From DASUPK01 sp963819715 (lineage in GTDB: Bacteria > Actinomycetota > Thermoleophilia > Solirubrobacterales > 70-9), in contig CAWFXE010000002.1 of assembly GCA_963819715.1 (NCBI GenBank), forward strand, positions 372,001 through 436,000: a stretch of 64,000 bases of DNA, written 5' to 3'. Within the stretch, counting starts at the first letter, position 1; each line of letters begins with the position of its first letter. The translations under genes were made by a program, and so were the position numbers. Positions 34,679-44,079 of this stretch are shown one piece after another. The notes beneath the pieces are model-generated. The model worked only from the letters and a program-made list of their open reading frames with translations, was not told the origin of the DNA and did no database searches.

Positions 34679-35272
34679 ATGACATCCCGGCGACCGCGGA
34701 CCAGACGCCGAGGATCCGAAGAGACCCGGGCGCGGCTCCTCCGGGCGGCCGCCGAACTGATCGGGGAGGTCGGCTGGGGGCGCGTCACCACCCGAGCCGT
34801 GGCCGATCGAGCGGGTCTTCCGCACGGGGCCGTCAGCTACCACTTCGCCGGCAAGCAGGACCTCTTGATCGAAGCGGCCCTCGGGACCTTCGAGCAGGCG
34901 TTCCCTCTCGACGAGTTCGAGGCGTTGGGGGGCGTCGATGACCTACTCGATCTGATCGCCGCGGCCCTGGGGGACCCGAAGACGATCAACCCCGTGCTCA
35001 CCGGGGTATCGATGGAGGCGATGCGGGAGGCGGGCCGGGATCCGCAGGTCCGCAGGCGACTGGCGGACCTGATGCGCGACTACAGAGCCGTGATCGAGCA
35101 GCTGGTGCGCGCCGACCAGGAGCGCGACGCCGTCCCCTCGGGTCCATCCACGGAGGGATTGGCCACTCTGATTGGAGCCGTCGGCGACGGCCTGCTCCTT
35201 CACGCCCTGGCGGACCCCAAGCTCGACATCCGCGAGGCGATCGATTCGCTGCGGGCGCTGCTCAGGACTTAA
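34679..35272 (+). CDS. TetR-family regulator of the ABC exporter
   Basis: 197 residues. N-terminal HTH: RGSEETRARLLRAAAELIGE, VTTRAVADRAGLPHGAVSYHFAGKQDLL, the canonical TetR fold; C-terminal ligand domain ends SLRALLRT. Divergent from the DrrAB-like operon across a perfect palindrome, the usual arrangement for substrate-induced export. Inducer unknown. Confidence 0.93.
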   Translation: MTSRRPRTRRRGSEETRARLLRAAAELIGEVGWGRVTTRAVADRAGLPHGAVSYHFAGKQDLLIEAALGTFEQAFPLDEFEALGGVDDLLDLIAAALGDPKTINPVLTGVSMEAMREAGRDPQVRRRLADLMRDYRAVIEQLVRADQERDAVPSGPSTEGLATLIGAVGDGLLLHALADPKLDIREAIDSLRALLRT

Positions 35273-35307
35273 GCAGCGCTGATTCGCTCCGACTAGGGTG
35301 CGATGCC

Positions 35308-35733
35308 ATGGCGGTATCGCGACCGAGCTATCGCGCCCATCTCAAGTCCGCCGTCGCCACGAGCGCGGCGCCCTACGGCTACACCCTCACCGTCTGGACC
35401 TCGGGAGCGGTGACCACGCACGCTCGAGGTGTGCCGACCGCGGGGGAGGCGCTCCTTCTGCTCGCGGGGGCGGTGCTCGGTTTCGGTGTGACCGCGGCTC
35501 TCGCGTACGGTCGACCGAGCGAGGTCCTGGCCTCACGGGAACACGGTTCCGTGCGGCTTTGGGGAGGCTTCCACCTCGTCTCGGTCGGACTGGCGATCGG
35601 CGCAACCGCGTTGGTGACAGCGATCATCAAGAGCCCGGTTGTCTGGTTCGCCGTGGGATTCGCCGCAACCCTGGTCTACCTCGTCGTCATTGCAGCGCAA
35701 TTCACCTTCGCTGATGTTCATGGCGGAGGCTGA
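35308..35733 (+). CDS. Four-helix membrane protein, unknown function
   Basis: 141 residues with four predicted helices: LLLLAGAVLGFGVTAALAYG, WGGFHLVSVGLAIGATALVT and VVWFAVGFAATLVYLVVIAAQ, after a weaker first segment. No cysteines or charged intramembrane motifs. 35 bp after the TetR gene on the same strand, so possibly co-transcribed with it. Confidence 0.68.
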   Translation: MAVSRPSYRAHLKSAVATSAAPYGYTLTVWTSGAVTTHARGVPTAGEALLLLAGAVLGFGVTAALAYGRPSEVLASREHGSVRLWGGFHLVSVGLAIGATALVTAIIKSPVVWFAVGFAATLVYLVVIAAQFTFADVHGGG

Positions 35734-36091
35734 GTCCGCGCTGTCAGCGGCCTGACGTTGGTCCTCGTGGCGCAGCGTCAGAGCGTCACTCGGCTGACAA
35801 GGCGGATTGAAGAGCCGAGGCGGGAATGGAAAGCGTCGTCAACATCCAGCTGGCGGCCGTCCACACCCTCCCGCGAGCTGCCCCGCGGTGGCGGTAACCA
35901 AGAGTCGTCCCGCGACTGACCTCCGGAAACAAGAAAGCGGGACCGTCATGTCCTAGACCTCGTGGCAGCGGTGAGGTTGACAATCACGGTCCACCCGCTG
36001 GAGAATGACACCAACTGGGGTGACACCCGGGAGGGGACTTCGATAGTCGGGCGGAGAGTCCTTGTCCGGCCCGACGAGAAGGAGGAATGCG
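35734..36091. other. 358-bp leader/intergenic region
   Basis: No protein-coding frame convincing enough to call. The stretch has several short GC-rich inverted repeats around 35880-35945 and could be a structured leader for the 36092 gene, but it lacks the conserved blocks of the c-di-AMP riboswitch. GAAGGAGGAA at the right end is the ribosome site of the next gene. Confidence 0.4.
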
Positions 36092-36643
36092 ATGAAGAAG
36101 GTTTTTGGACGCCCGTCGCCAGCGATGATCGTTGCCATCGTGGCGCTGATCGTCGCGCTCGGCGGTACAGCCATCGCGGGCGGGTTCATCACGAAGAAGA
36201 AGGCGAAGAAGATCGCCCGTAATCAGGTCAACAAGCTGGCCCCGGGACTCTCGGTGAGCCACGCAAAGACGGCCGACTCGGCCACGAGTGCCAGCAACCT
36301 GGCACCGCCCGAGGCGTTTCATCTTGTTGGCGCGGCGGGATTCCAGAATGGCTGGGTCGCCCTCGGAGGCGGAGGCTCGACGCCCGGGTTCTACAAGGAT
36401 CAACTTGGCGTCGTCCATCTTCGCGGCGAATTCAAGAGCGGGACGATCAGCAACACGCCCACCGGGGACATGTTCACCCTCCCCACCGGCTATCGCCCAG
36501 CGGAGAATCAGCAGTTCCGAGGCGGCGACGCGACCGGTTCAGGGAATATCGCGGTGCTGTCGAGCGGCGAAGTGCGGGCGCTTACCGGCGCGGGCAACGT
36601 TCTCCTTTCGGTGGACGGCTTCACATTCCGGGCCGGCGCCTGA
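36092..36643 (+). CDS. Secreted protein with PSPAMIVAI...ALGGTAIA anchor
   Basis: 183 residues from ATG 36092 (GGAGGAATGCG upstream). N-terminal RPSPAMIVAIVALIVALGG then TAIA is the export segment of a family that is abundant in Thermoleophilia-type genomes. A basic stretch KKKAKKIARNQVNKLAPGLS follows, then a beta-rich C-terminal domain (GWVALGGGGSTPGFYKDQLG, VVHLRGEF) resembling phage-tail or collagen-like trimer caps. Likely surface-exposed; function unknown. Confidence 0.8.
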   Translation: MKKVFGRPSPAMIVAIVALIVALGGTAIAGGFITKKKAKKIARNQVNKLAPGLSVSHAKTADSATSASNLAPPEAFHLVGAAGFQNGWVALGGGGSTPGFYKDQLGVVHLRGEFKSGTISNTPTGDMFTLPTGYRPAENQQFRGGDATGSGNIAVLSSGEVRALTGAGNVLLSVDGFTFRAGA

Positions 36644-36674
36644 GCCAGGACTGAGCGGCCGATCCGGAAACCAA

Positions 36675-36785
36675 GGTTATGAGCCTGGCCTTTCTTCCGG
36701 CGCCATTGGGCAGTGCTACGCATCATGCGACGAGCTGAGATCAGAAGTTTCGCTCGGTTCCGTATCCGTGCTGGCACCACGGAAC
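36675..36785. repeat. Degenerate tRNA-fragment plus 55-bp element (copy D)
   Basis: GGTTATGAGCC at 36675-36685 matches the anticodon region of tRNA-fMet; 46 bases on, GAGCTGAGATCAG (36732) begins a stretch about 80% identical, with a 2-base gap, to the 55-bp elements at 39297 and 46107. A weak fourth member of the tRNA-associated repeat set. Confidence 0.5.
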
Positions 36786-36901
36786 CCTCGGGTTCAGGCC
36801 TCGAGAAGCACCCATGTTGATCAAGACCAGGCTCTGCTGAACACGATCGCGCGCCCTCGTGGTGCGAGCACGGCCAACGAGGCGCACGAGCTGGAAGACG
36901 C

Positions 36902-37546
36902 CTAGCCTGGCCCTGAGCCGGGCTCGACCAGGCTCTCACGTATCAGGGTGGAGACGAAGAAGGCGGCGACCTGCTCGGAGAGCGCCTCGGGGTCGGCTGT
37001 GCGCTCGAAAGCCAGCCCGTTGATCGCTCCACTGAGAGCCGCCGCGAGCTGCTCCGGCGGATAGCGCAACACGAGTCCCTGCGTCTTCGCCGCCTCGGCC
37101 AGGGGAAGGGCGATCGCCTCGCGCGCCTCCCGGCGGCGCGCCTCGAACTCGGAGCGGAGGCGAGGGTTGCGGACGCCATAGGACCAGAACTCGTAGAAGA
37201 GGAGCGGCCATTCCTGGTTCTCGTCGATGAACGAGCGCATCCAGGACGCGATAGCGGACTCCAATCGCCGGGGATCGCCGAAGGAGCCGTGCTCCGCGGC
37301 CGCGGCGGCCACCGCCTGCGCCTGTTCGGCGCGGCCGCTGACCTGGCGGTCGGCGAGGGCAAGGAAAAGGTCCTCCTTGCCCTCGAAGTTGGAGTACACC
37401 GCCCCGGTCGAGAACCCGGCCTCGCGAGCTACCTCCTCGAGGGTGGCTGCGTGATAGCCACGCTCGGCGAACACCCGCGCGGCCGCGTCGACGAGGCGCT
37501 CGCGGGTCCGCAGCTGCTGCTCGGCTCTGGTGGGGGGTCGTGGCAT
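36902..37546 (-). CDS. TetR-family regulator
   Basis: 214 residues with HTH TRERLVDAAARVFAERGYHA, LEEVAREAGFSTGAVYSNFEGKEDLFLAL and a C-terminal domain of the AcrR-like type (FEFWSYG-like region LLFYEFWSYGVRNPRLRSEF). Divergent from the exported propeller protein across an AT-rich palindrome, so probably its repressor and autorepressor. Confidence 0.92.
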   Translation of the reverse strand: MPRPPTRAEQQLRTRERLVDAAARVFAERGYHAATLEEVAREAGFSTGAVYSNFEGKEDLFLALADRQVSGRAEQAQAVAAAAAEHGSFGDPRRLESAIASWMRSFIDENQEWPLLFYEFWSYGVRNPRLRSEFEARRREAREAIALPLAEAAKTQGLVLRYPPEQLAAALSGAINGLAFERTADPEALSEQVAAFFVSTLIRESLVEPGSGPG

Positions 37547-37561
37547 TCGGGCGGGGATTCA

Positions 37562-37585
37562 GATAATGTTCGTTATCTAGATAAC
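37562..37585. promoter_or_regulatory. TetR operator
   Basis: Perfect 14-bp palindrome GTTATCTAGATAAC (37572-37585) overlapping a second inverted repeat GATAA/TTATC (37562-37577), between the divergent TetR and propeller genes. Confidence 0.78.
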
Positions 37586-37613
37586 AGCAATTATGTCAGA
37601 TGGAGGAGAGGGA

Positions 37614-39107
37614 ATGAGGAAGCAAAGATCCGTTCGCGTCCGAAACGCGTTGATCGTCTCGCCGCTGCTTGGGTTGGCGGCGATCGCGTCGATTGCGGGT
37701 AGCGCCCGGGCGCAGGTCGCCGGGACCTCGGCGGCACCGATCCCCAGCGCCGCGACCACGGCGCCGGATTACATCGGGCATCCCGCAAAGCTCCACGCGA
37801 TCAAGCGAGGTTGGAAGGCTCCGCGCAATCCCTCCATGGCCCCCAACGGACGTAGCAACCTGCACGTGGACGCCTACCAGACGGACGCGTACGGGCGGCG
37901 CGGGCCCTCAGGTGCGAACCTGGCGATCACCTCCACCTTCTTCACCCGCGCCTGCGGATCGCTCACCTTCGACGCCCAGGGCCGGATCGTGACGGTCTGC
38001 ATCGGATTCGACGGCCCGGTCCTGGTGATGCTCGACCCGAGCAGTCTCGCGACCATCGCGACCTTCACCCTGCCGCCCCGCCAGGTCACGACCGGCGATC
38101 CGTTCAAGAACGTGAGCGGGGGCGGGTATTTCTATCTCGACCGACACGACCAGGTCGTGGTCCCGACCACGACACGCCATGTCTTCATCATCCGCGAGTC
38201 TGGACCCACGGGATTCAGCCAGGTCGCCGACTACGACCTGACCTCGGTGATTCCGGCCGGGACCGGCATCGAATCCGCCATTCCGGATTGGAAGGGCCGG
38301 ATCTGGTTCGCCGGCGAGGATGGGGTCGTCGGCTGGATCGATCCCCGCGATGGCTCGATTCACTCCCGGCGGCTCGGAGAGCCGATCGGCAACTCGTTCG
38401 CCGTGGACCAGACCGGAGGCGTCTACATCGTCACCACCAAGGCTCTCTACCGGTTCGATGCCGTCAAGGGCCGGGTCAAGACCACCTGGCGCCGCAAGTA
38501 CCCGAACGTCGGCTTCGAGCAGCCGGGACAGCTCTCAGCCGGCTCCGGAACGACGCCCACGCTGATCGGCAAGTCGACGGTCGCGATCACCGACAACGCC
38601 AAACGGATGCACGTGATCGTCTACGAGCGCGGCCGCAGGTCCAAGGGCCGCGTTGTCTGCCGGCGCGGCGTCTTTGCGGCAGGGGCATCGGACACCGAGA
38701 ACTCCTTGGTCGCCTTCGGGAACTCGTTGATCGTGGAGAACAACTACGGCTATTCCTTCCAGGCCACGGAGGCGGGTCAGCTCACCGCCCCGGGCATCTC
38801 GCGAATCGATGTCAAGCGCGGCAAGTGTCGGACCGCCTGGACCAGCCGGGAGCGAGCATCGTCCGGCGTCCCGAAGGCCTCACTCCGGAGTGGCCTGCTC
38901 TATGCCTACACGCGGCCGCCGACCACGGACGGCAGCCAGGCCTGGTACTTCACGGCGCTGAGCCTGAAGAACGGCAAGACCGTCTACAAGAAGCTGACGG
39001 GGGCGGGCACGTACTTCAACGACCACTACTCGCCGATCTCGATCGGGGCGCGCGGAGTCGCCTACTCGGGAGCCCTCGGTGGACTGATCAGGATTGCGGA
39101 CGGTTGA
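37614..39107 (+). CDS. Secreted beta-propeller protein
   Basis: 497 residues from ATG 37614, with GGAGGAGAGGGA directly upstream. Signal segment ALIVSPLLGLAAIASIAGSARA. Repeated blade motifs (IVTVCIGFDGPVLVMLDPSS, GRIWFAGEDGVVGWIDPRDG, GGVYIVTTKALYRFDAVKGR) predict a six- to eight-bladed PQQ/WD-like propeller. No catalytic signature. Divergent TetR suggests inducible expression. Function unknown. Confidence 0.78.
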   Translation: MRKQRSVRVRNALIVSPLLGLAAIASIAGSARAQVAGTSAAPIPSAATTAPDYIGHPAKLHAIKRGWKAPRNPSMAPNGRSNLHVDAYQTDAYGRRGPSGANLAITSTFFTRACGSLTFDAQGRIVTVCIGFDGPVLVMLDPSSLATIATFTLPPRQVTTGDPFKNVSGGGYFYLDRHDQVVVPTTTRHVFIIRESGPTGFSQVADYDLTSVIPAGTGIESAIPDWKGRIWFAGEDGVVGWIDPRDGSIHSRRLGEPIGNSFAVDQTGGVYIVTTKALYRFDAVKGRVKTTWRRKYPNVGFEQPGQLSAGSGTTPTLIGKSTVAITDNAKRMHVIVYERGRRSKGRVVCRRGVFAAGASDTENSLVAFGNSLIVENNYGYSFQATEAGQLTAPGISRIDVKRGKCRTAWTSRERASSGVPKASLRSGLLYAYTRPPTTDGSQAWYFTALSLKNGKTVYKKLTGAGTYFNDHYSPISIGARGVAYSGALGGLIRIADG

Positions 39108-39160
39108 TAGGTCTCTCGCGCTGACGACCGATGCCCACGGAGTTAGCGCCCACTCGGTCG

Positions 39161-39239
<79 letters not shown>

Positions 39240-39296
39240 GGCTGCCCTGAAACCGTTCGGTGGACTCACCCAAGGCGATGTCGGGCATGCTGAGAT

Positions 39297-39351
39297 GAGC
39301 TGAGATCAGCTGAGGTTCTCTCAGTTTGGAACCACGGCTGGCACCTCGGCG
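39297..39351. repeat. 55-bp tRNA-associated element (copy A)
   Basis: Begins with GAGCTGAGATCAGCT, a near-palindrome, and ends ACCTCGGCG. Identical to 46107-46161 at 50 of 55 positions and placed at almost the same distance (58 versus 55 bp) from a tRNA-fMet fragment. Confidence 0.7.
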
Positions 39352-39412
39352 ACAGCGATTCGCAGTGCTGTTTTGCATGCAAAGCAGCGGTTGCACGAGA
39401 TACTGCGAGGCG

Positions 39413-39811
39413 ATGTCGGAGGAGAACATGGAGCTCGTGCGGCGAGGCGCGGAGGCCCTCGCCCGGCGCGACCGGACCACCTGGCTCGCGGTCAACGATG
39501 CGGAGTTCGAAGTCGTACCTCTCCCCGATTGGCCGGAACCCGGCGTGCGCGGTGCCGAGGCCGCCTGGGACTACTACCTCGAGATCTTCGACGCCTTCGA
39601 GTCGTTCCCGATAGACGACCCTGAGGTCCTGGACGCGGGGGGCGACAAAGTCCTGCTGCATTACCGAGTTGAAGTGAGCGGAGCGGGCAGCGGCGCAGAG
39701 GTCGAGTTCGATAACTGGGGCGTCTTCACCATCCGGCAAGGAAAGGTCCCTCGCGCCGAGTGGCTCGCGGACCGGGCCGCCGCCCTCGAAGCCGCCGGGC
39801 TGCCGGAGTAG
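39413..39811 (+). CDS. SnoaL-like (NTF2-fold) protein
   Basis: 132 residues starting MSEENMELVRRGAEALARRD, with WLAVNDAEFEVVPLPDWPEP, VRGAEAAWDYYLEIFDAFES and VFTIRQGKVPRAEWLADRA: the cone-shaped NTF2/SnoaL fold common in actinobacterial accessory regions. Catalytic function cannot be read from it. First gene inside the tRNA-bounded island. A 17-bp stretch covering its start recurs immediately after its stop (39811-39827). Confidence 0.8.
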   Translation: MSEENMELVRRGAEALARRDRTTWLAVNDAEFEVVPLPDWPEPGVRGAEAAWDYYLEIFDAFESFPIDDPEVLDAGGDKVLLHYRVEVSGAGSGAEVEFDNWGVFTIRQGKVPRAEWLADRAAALEAAGLPE

Positions 39812-39961
39812 GCGATGTCGGAGGAGACCTCATGTGCGATCCCGGCCAGCAGACCGGCGACGCCGATACCTCTTCTCCCGAAGGAGGCGTCACTCGTCGG
39901 CAAGTTGCGCAGCTCGAGAAGGGCAACGAGTGAGCCCGCCGTAGCGTCCCGGCCGCGGGCG

Positions 39962-40540
39962 CTAGCCGCGTCGGCGGAGGGCGCGACGGAGCGTGAGGTA
40001 CGCCGCCACCGGAGGGATCGAAAGCACGACGACGCTCCCGAGTGCAAGCTCGTCGCCGACATTGCTACCCGCCACCGGTCGACCGCGCAGCCGCTCACCC
40101 AGCGCGTCGAAGGTGTTGGCGGAGCGGTTGGCGACCCCCATCGCCTGGGTGACTAGCTCGATGTCGGCTCGCTCGCGCTCGTCGTAGTGCCGGGCGAGCT
40201 CGGCTTCGAGCTCGTCGGGGACCGGGTCCAGATCGGCTCGGGTCCGCGCCTGCGCCCAGGCGATCGCCGCCCAGGTCCGACGGTCGAACTGCTTTGGGTC
40301 GTGACCCTCGATCGCCGCCAGTTCCTCGTCCGTGACGCCCTCGGCGAGCGCCCAACGCCGGTGCGCGAGTGTGCACAGATCGCAGGCATTTGCCTGCGCG
40401 ACCGCCAGCATGACCTCCTCGCGCAGACGGGGGTCGAGGCGCCCGCGGCCCCAGACAGCAATCAGCTCCGGGGTTCGCCCCGCAAGCGCGGCCGTCTCGC
40501 GAAGTGCCTTCGCCGCCGTCGTGGTCCGAGGTTGGCGCAC
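39962..40540 (-). CDS. AhpD/carboxymuconolactone-decarboxylase-like protein
   Basis: 192 residues from GTG 40540. The AhpD core VMLAVAQANACDLCTLAHRR carries Cys53-x2-Cys56 and His60, the proton-relay redox site of alkylhydroperoxidase-like proteins. The C-terminus extends beyond the usual core with a hydrophobic stretch ALGSVVVLSIPPVAAYLTL and a basic tail, suggesting membrane attachment. Probably a thiol peroxidase; reductant unknown. Confidence 0.85.
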   Translation of the reverse strand: MRQPRTTTAAKALRETAALAGRTPELIAVWGRGRLDPRLREEVMLAVAQANACDLCTLAHRRWALAEGVTDEELAAIEGHDPKQFDRRTWAAIAWAQARTRADLDPVPDELEAELARHYDERERADIELVTQAMGVANRSANTFDALGERLRGRPVAGSNVGDELALGSVVVLSIPPVAAYLTLRRALRRRG

Positions 40541-40638
40541 GGTCCAGCCAGACTAGGGGCTTCTGGGGGTCGGGCGCTCCCGGAAAGGAGCAGCTTTACG
40601 AACTGGTGAGCGGCTTGTTGTTCCCGCCCCCGCCTCGC

Positions 40639-41151
40639 TCAGGGGCTGACGTCCATGCACACTGCTTCCGCCCGCAGCGCCCAAGAACCGAAGCCACCCG
40701 GCAGCCGCCTCGCTTTGACCGTCCACCCGTCGAGTGCGTCGGTGGGCACGCTCCACTCGAGAACGACTATGTTCGCAGGGTCGGAGGGGACGAGCGCCCA
40801 GCCGCCGCCGCCGCCCACCGCCTTCTTCCCTGGCGGGCAGCTGACGGTCACGTCCTGCGAGTCCACGTCCTCAGTCGCGCTGAATGCCACCACCTTTTGG
40901 ATTCCGAAGGTCGGAAGCGCCCCCTGGGCGAAGTCCTGGCTGAGCAGCGTGCCGTTCTTGACCTTGAAGGACGTGACGGCACCCTTGCCCAGGTCCGGCG
41001 TCTTCACCTGGCCCTTGGCGATGTTCCACGAGCGGACCTGGTTCTTCGAGAGCCCCGTGGCAGCCCAGGCAGTGCCCAGGCTGAGCGCGAAGAGCAGCGA
41101 GACCACCGAGACCACGTTGGCGAAAGTGAAGCGATCGCGGAGCCTGCCCAT
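40639..41151 (-). CDS. Small exported protein, NVVSVVSLLFALSLGTAWA type
   Basis: 170 residues from ATG 41151 (AGAAGGGGAG upstream). N-terminal membrane segment NVVSVVSLLFALSLGTAWA, then a repeat-rich stretch NQVRSWNIAKGQVKTPDLG and GAVTSFKVKNGTL, as in pentapeptide/collagen-like surface proteins, and a C-terminal domain with two cysteines (VSCPPGKKAVGGGGGWAL ... AVCMDVSP). A distant relative of the 31.8 and 36.1 kb proteins. Surface role inferred. Confidence 0.75.
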   Translation of the reverse strand: MGRLRDRFTFANVVSVVSLLFALSLGTAWAATGLSKNQVRSWNIAKGQVKTPDLGKGAVTSFKVKNGTLLSQDFAQGALPTFGIQKVVAFSATEDVDSQDVTVSCPPGKKAVGGGGGWALVPSDPANIVVLEWSVPTDALDGWTVKARRLPGGFGSWALRAEAVCMDVSP

Positions 41152-41740
41152 GTCAACTCCCCTTCTGTCGGTGTGCTGCCGATTGGAGGCAGGGTTGCGT
41201 GCCAAGCGGCTCCCGCCATCGTCTCTCAGCACCGGTCTGGCCTCTGGGGAAACTACCTAGTCGCGCCCGGGCTCAAGATCGCCGCTTTGTCGACCGGTCG
41301 TCTCCTCAAACCCGTCGTGGCTGTGGGGAACGGGCACCATCGCGTCCGCGGGTGCCGTGCACTCGAAGACGGTGACGCTGAATCGCGGGTCCGAAGCCGC
41401 CGATCTGAATCGAGAAGCGTCACTGAATGCCGGGGCCGAAGCCAGCTTGCGTTCCGAGCCTATGCGTCGGCAACGTCAGAGGCGATGCGGGAGCGTCAGA
41501 GGCGATGCGGGAGCGTGCCCTTGACGTCATCGACAAACCGTCACGGCCTTCGCCCGGCGCAGATCGGGCCGTCGAACCAGCCAGACGGCCGCTACCTGAC
41601 GCCCGACGATCGCGACTTCTTCGCCGTCTACCGGCGCCTGCCCGGTCCCGTCAACGTCCCCTTCAACTAGTGCTGAGGCGCGATTCCGAGGGCTCTGCGC
41701 GACACGAGGCGGAGGCCGAGAGCCCCTGATAATCAGGGCC
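41152..41740. other. 589-bp gap with a tandem duplication
   Basis: No gene can be supported. It contains two perfect tandem copies of a 20-bp unit (CGTCAGAGGCGATGCGGGAG) at 41474-41493 and 41494-41513. A reading ending DGRYLTPDDRDFFAVYRRLP (stop near 41670) looks protein-like at its C-terminus but has no credible start, so it may be a remnant. Confidence 0.45.
41724..41738. promoter_or_regulatory. Palindrome at the start of the PASTA gene
   Basis: CCCTGATAATCAGGG, a perfect odd palindrome ending two bases before the ATG and containing a TGATAAT -10-like core. It could be an operator or could hide the ribosome site. Confidence 0.5.
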
Positions 41741-42705
41741 ATGACCAACCGGTGGGCGCGGCCCTCCAGCTCCGTGCGGGCCTTGTTCGTCTCGGGGGCG
41801 GCCAGCCTCGCTCTTCTCGCCGGCTTCGCCGCCCCGGCGCCGGCCAGCCCGGGCGCGCTCAGGATCCTGATCGCCGAGTCGATCTGCATGCCGAGCGCGC
41901 CGGCGGCCACACTGCGCGATCAGATCCTCGACGAGCCGGGCGTCGCCTCGGCCCAGCTGCTGGACGGCGCCGACGCAAACGTCAGCTCCGCGGAGCTTCG
42001 CTCGGCTGACCTGGTCGTGGCGATCGGGGACTGCGCCTGGCTCGATCCCTCGAAGACCGGCGACGAGGCTCGCCGACTTCGAGGACGGCGGGGGCGTCGT
42101 CGTCGGAGCGGGGTCCGACTGGCGGGGCGGCGTCGTGGGCGCCCTCTCGGGCCGCTGGCTGTCGGCCGGGTACTCCCCATACGAGGCCGGGTCCACTCCT
42201 GCGCCTGGCTTCGCGGCCCTGGGCTGGCAGGACGCGGGCAGCCCACTGCTCGCCGGCATCCCCGCCTTTCAGGACGACGAGGGCGGCAGTCCCCTGTCCG
42301 CGTACTACCGCGACTCGCTGGCGCTGACCGGCGGCGCCGCGCCCGCCGCCCGCTGGACGGACGGGACTCCGGCGGTGGCCGTCAAGGGGCGGGCGGTGGG
42401 CATCAACGCCTATCTTGGCGACCACTACGGCGCCGCGGCGTGGAACGGGGACTTCGGCAGGCTGATCGTCAACGCCGCGGAGGCCCTGGGGCCCCGCGCT
42501 CCCACGGAGATCGGGCGGAGGCGCGGCCGCTGCGTCGTGCCGAACCTGCGGGGCCTTCGCCTCCGGGCAGCTCGCCGCCGTCTCAGGCACGCCAACTGCC
42601 GCGTCGGCAGGGTTCGGGGCTCGGGCCACTCGGTCACCGGGCAGATCCCGAAGCCCGCGAGCCAAACGAGCCCCGGGCAGGCGGGTCGCCGTGCGGCTGC
42701 GATAG
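41741..42705 (+). pseudogene. Secreted PASTA-domain protein with two frameshifts
   Basis: ATG 41741 opens a signal peptide (ASLALLAGFAAPAPAS) and a Rossmann-like start RILIAESICMPS. One extra G near 42067 (GACGAGGCTC) shifts the frame; the repaired reading continues LADFEDGGGVVVGAGSDW and SPLLAGIPAFQDDEGGSPLS, resembling a glutamine-amidotransferase-like fold. A C-terminal PASTA repeat follows (CVVPNLRGLRLRAARRRL, VTGQIPKP). A second extra G near 42683-42685 shifts again; repaired, it ends VAVRLR with TAG at 42703. Repaired length about 320 residues. PASTA domains bind peptidoglycan stems. Confidence 0.78.
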
Positions 42706-42789
42706 TGGCTCCCTCGTCGACCGGTCAGCCGCGGCAGCGCAAGGCGTGCCGGCTCGAGAGCACCAGGCTGGCCGACTCGACCGACGGAC

Positions 42790-44079
42790 TCATCCCTGGC
42801 CCGGCCGCGACTCGCGGGCCGCCGCAGCGAAGATCGACTTCGCCATCAGCGACGGTTCGGAGTCGCGGCGAAGCTCGTTCACCTCGACATGCACGGCTCG
42901 GATATCCGGATCGTCGGGGGCCGCCGCGGCTGCGAGCTCGGCGAGTTCGCCCGCCAGCCTGAGCTCGCCACGTGTCGCCAACTCCCGCGCCCGGTCGGCT
43001 AGGCTGGTCGCGCCTCCCGCCAGCGCCGCGAGCTCCAGGGACAGCTCTCCGCTGGGCGCGGGCTTCAGGTTCGCGGGATCGAGGTCGTACCAACCGCCGT
43101 ACTGACGCCAGATGTTCCGCACGATGAATTCCGGGTCGTCGTAGATCGGGCGTAGATAGGGCCTCTCCAGCAGCTCCGCGGGCGGGCGCACCCGGCTCAG
43201 GATCTCGTCGAGCGGAGCGCCCTCGTTCATCAGCCTCAGCGTCTTGTCGTGGAGGTGCTCGAGCAGGGCGGCGGTGTCGACGAGGATCGCCCCCACTCGC
43301 TCGCCCCCGACCAGAGGCAGCCCGTGACCGGGCAGGAGCACCTCGGCGCCCAACCCTGACATCTCCCGCAGCGCCTGCGCCCAGTCCCTTGTGTAACGCT
43401 GCACCTTCTGGGGGTTGCCCGCGTTGGGAACGCACCAGATGATCAGGTCGCCCGTGCAGAGGACTCGCCGGCCGGGGACCCAGGTCCAGGTGTGGTCGTC
43501 GGTCTCCCCCTTGGCGTGGTGGAGCTCGAAGCGCTCGCCGCCGACCTCGAGCTCGAATTGGTCGCGGTAGGTCTCGTCGGGGTAGCGGTACTCGGTCGGC
43601 CAGGGAACCTCGACACCGAACTGGCGCGAGTTGATCGCGCTGTTGTAGCCGGCGGTCAGCTTGTAGCGGTCGAAGCGCATTGGAACGTTCTCGTGCGCGA
43701 TCACACGGGGAGAAGCCCAGCCGCGCTCGTCGGCCTCCCGCTCGAACTCGCCCACCCCGAAGACGTGGTCGATGTGCCCATGCGAGAAGATCATGGTGTC
43801 GAGGCGGGCGGGCGACCACTCCCGGATCATCCGGTGGATCTCGGGCGCAGAGAAGGCCGCGCCGCTGTCCACGCAGACCAGCCCGTCGCTGGTCTCGAAG
43901 GCGCTCACGTTGGCGAACGAGCTGACGAAGGCGGTTCCAGTCCCGACCTCGACCAGCTCGCCGCGGGGGAGGAAGGGATTCACCTCCCTCTCCTCGTCGA
44001 GGCCATCCGGGCCGGGCGGCCCGGCGACCTCCAGCTCTCCGCGCCAGAGCTTGTCCGCGAGCTCGAACAGATTCACCAC
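42790..44079 (-). CDS. MBL-fold alkylsulfatase-like hydrolase
   Basis: 429 residues from GTG 44079. Metal-binding motif SHGHIDH (His100, His102, Asp104, His105), then HHAKGETDDHTWTWVPGRRV and CTGDLIIWCVPNAGNP, and a C-terminal helical region IWRQYGGWYDLDPANLKP typical of the SdsA1/BDS1 alkyl-sulfatase dimerisation domain. These enzymes cleave sulfate from primary or secondary alkyl sulfates. It lacks the SCP2-like third domain of the 650-residue SdsA1, and there is no signal peptide. In an island with other lipid-type enzymes. Confidence 0.88.
   Translation of the reverse strand: MVNLFELADKLWRGELEVAGPPGPDGLDEEREVNPFLPRGELVEVGTGTAFVSSFANVSAFETSDGLVCVDSGAAFSAPEIHRMIREWSPARLDTMIFSHGHIDHVFGVGEFEREADERGWASPRVIAHENVPMRFDRYKLTAGYNSAINSRQFGVEVPWPTEYRYPDETYRDQFELEVGGERFELHHAKGETDDHTWTWVPGRRVLCTGDLIIWCVPNAGNPQKVQRYTRDWAQALREMSGLGAEVLLPGHGLPLVGGERVGAILVDTAALLEHLHDKTLRLMNEGAPLDEILSRVRPPAELLERPYLRPIYDDPEFIVRNIWRQYGGWYDLDPANLKPAPSGELSLELAALAGGATSLADRARELATRGELRLAGELAELAAAAAPDDPDIRAVHVEVNELRRDSEPSLMAKSIFAAAARESRPGQG

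Noticed and set aside
35786..35960. A sixth riboswitch upstream of the 36092 gene
   Set aside because: Some local stems and CCGGAAAC resemble parts of a riboswitch leader, but GGGGGAACC, GGGGCGAA and the CAGCTAACCCC block are all missing.
42725..43819. Alternative minus-strand frame in the alkyl-sulfatase region
   Set aside because: The frame from 44079 carries all metallo-beta-lactamase motifs; the other is a shadow.
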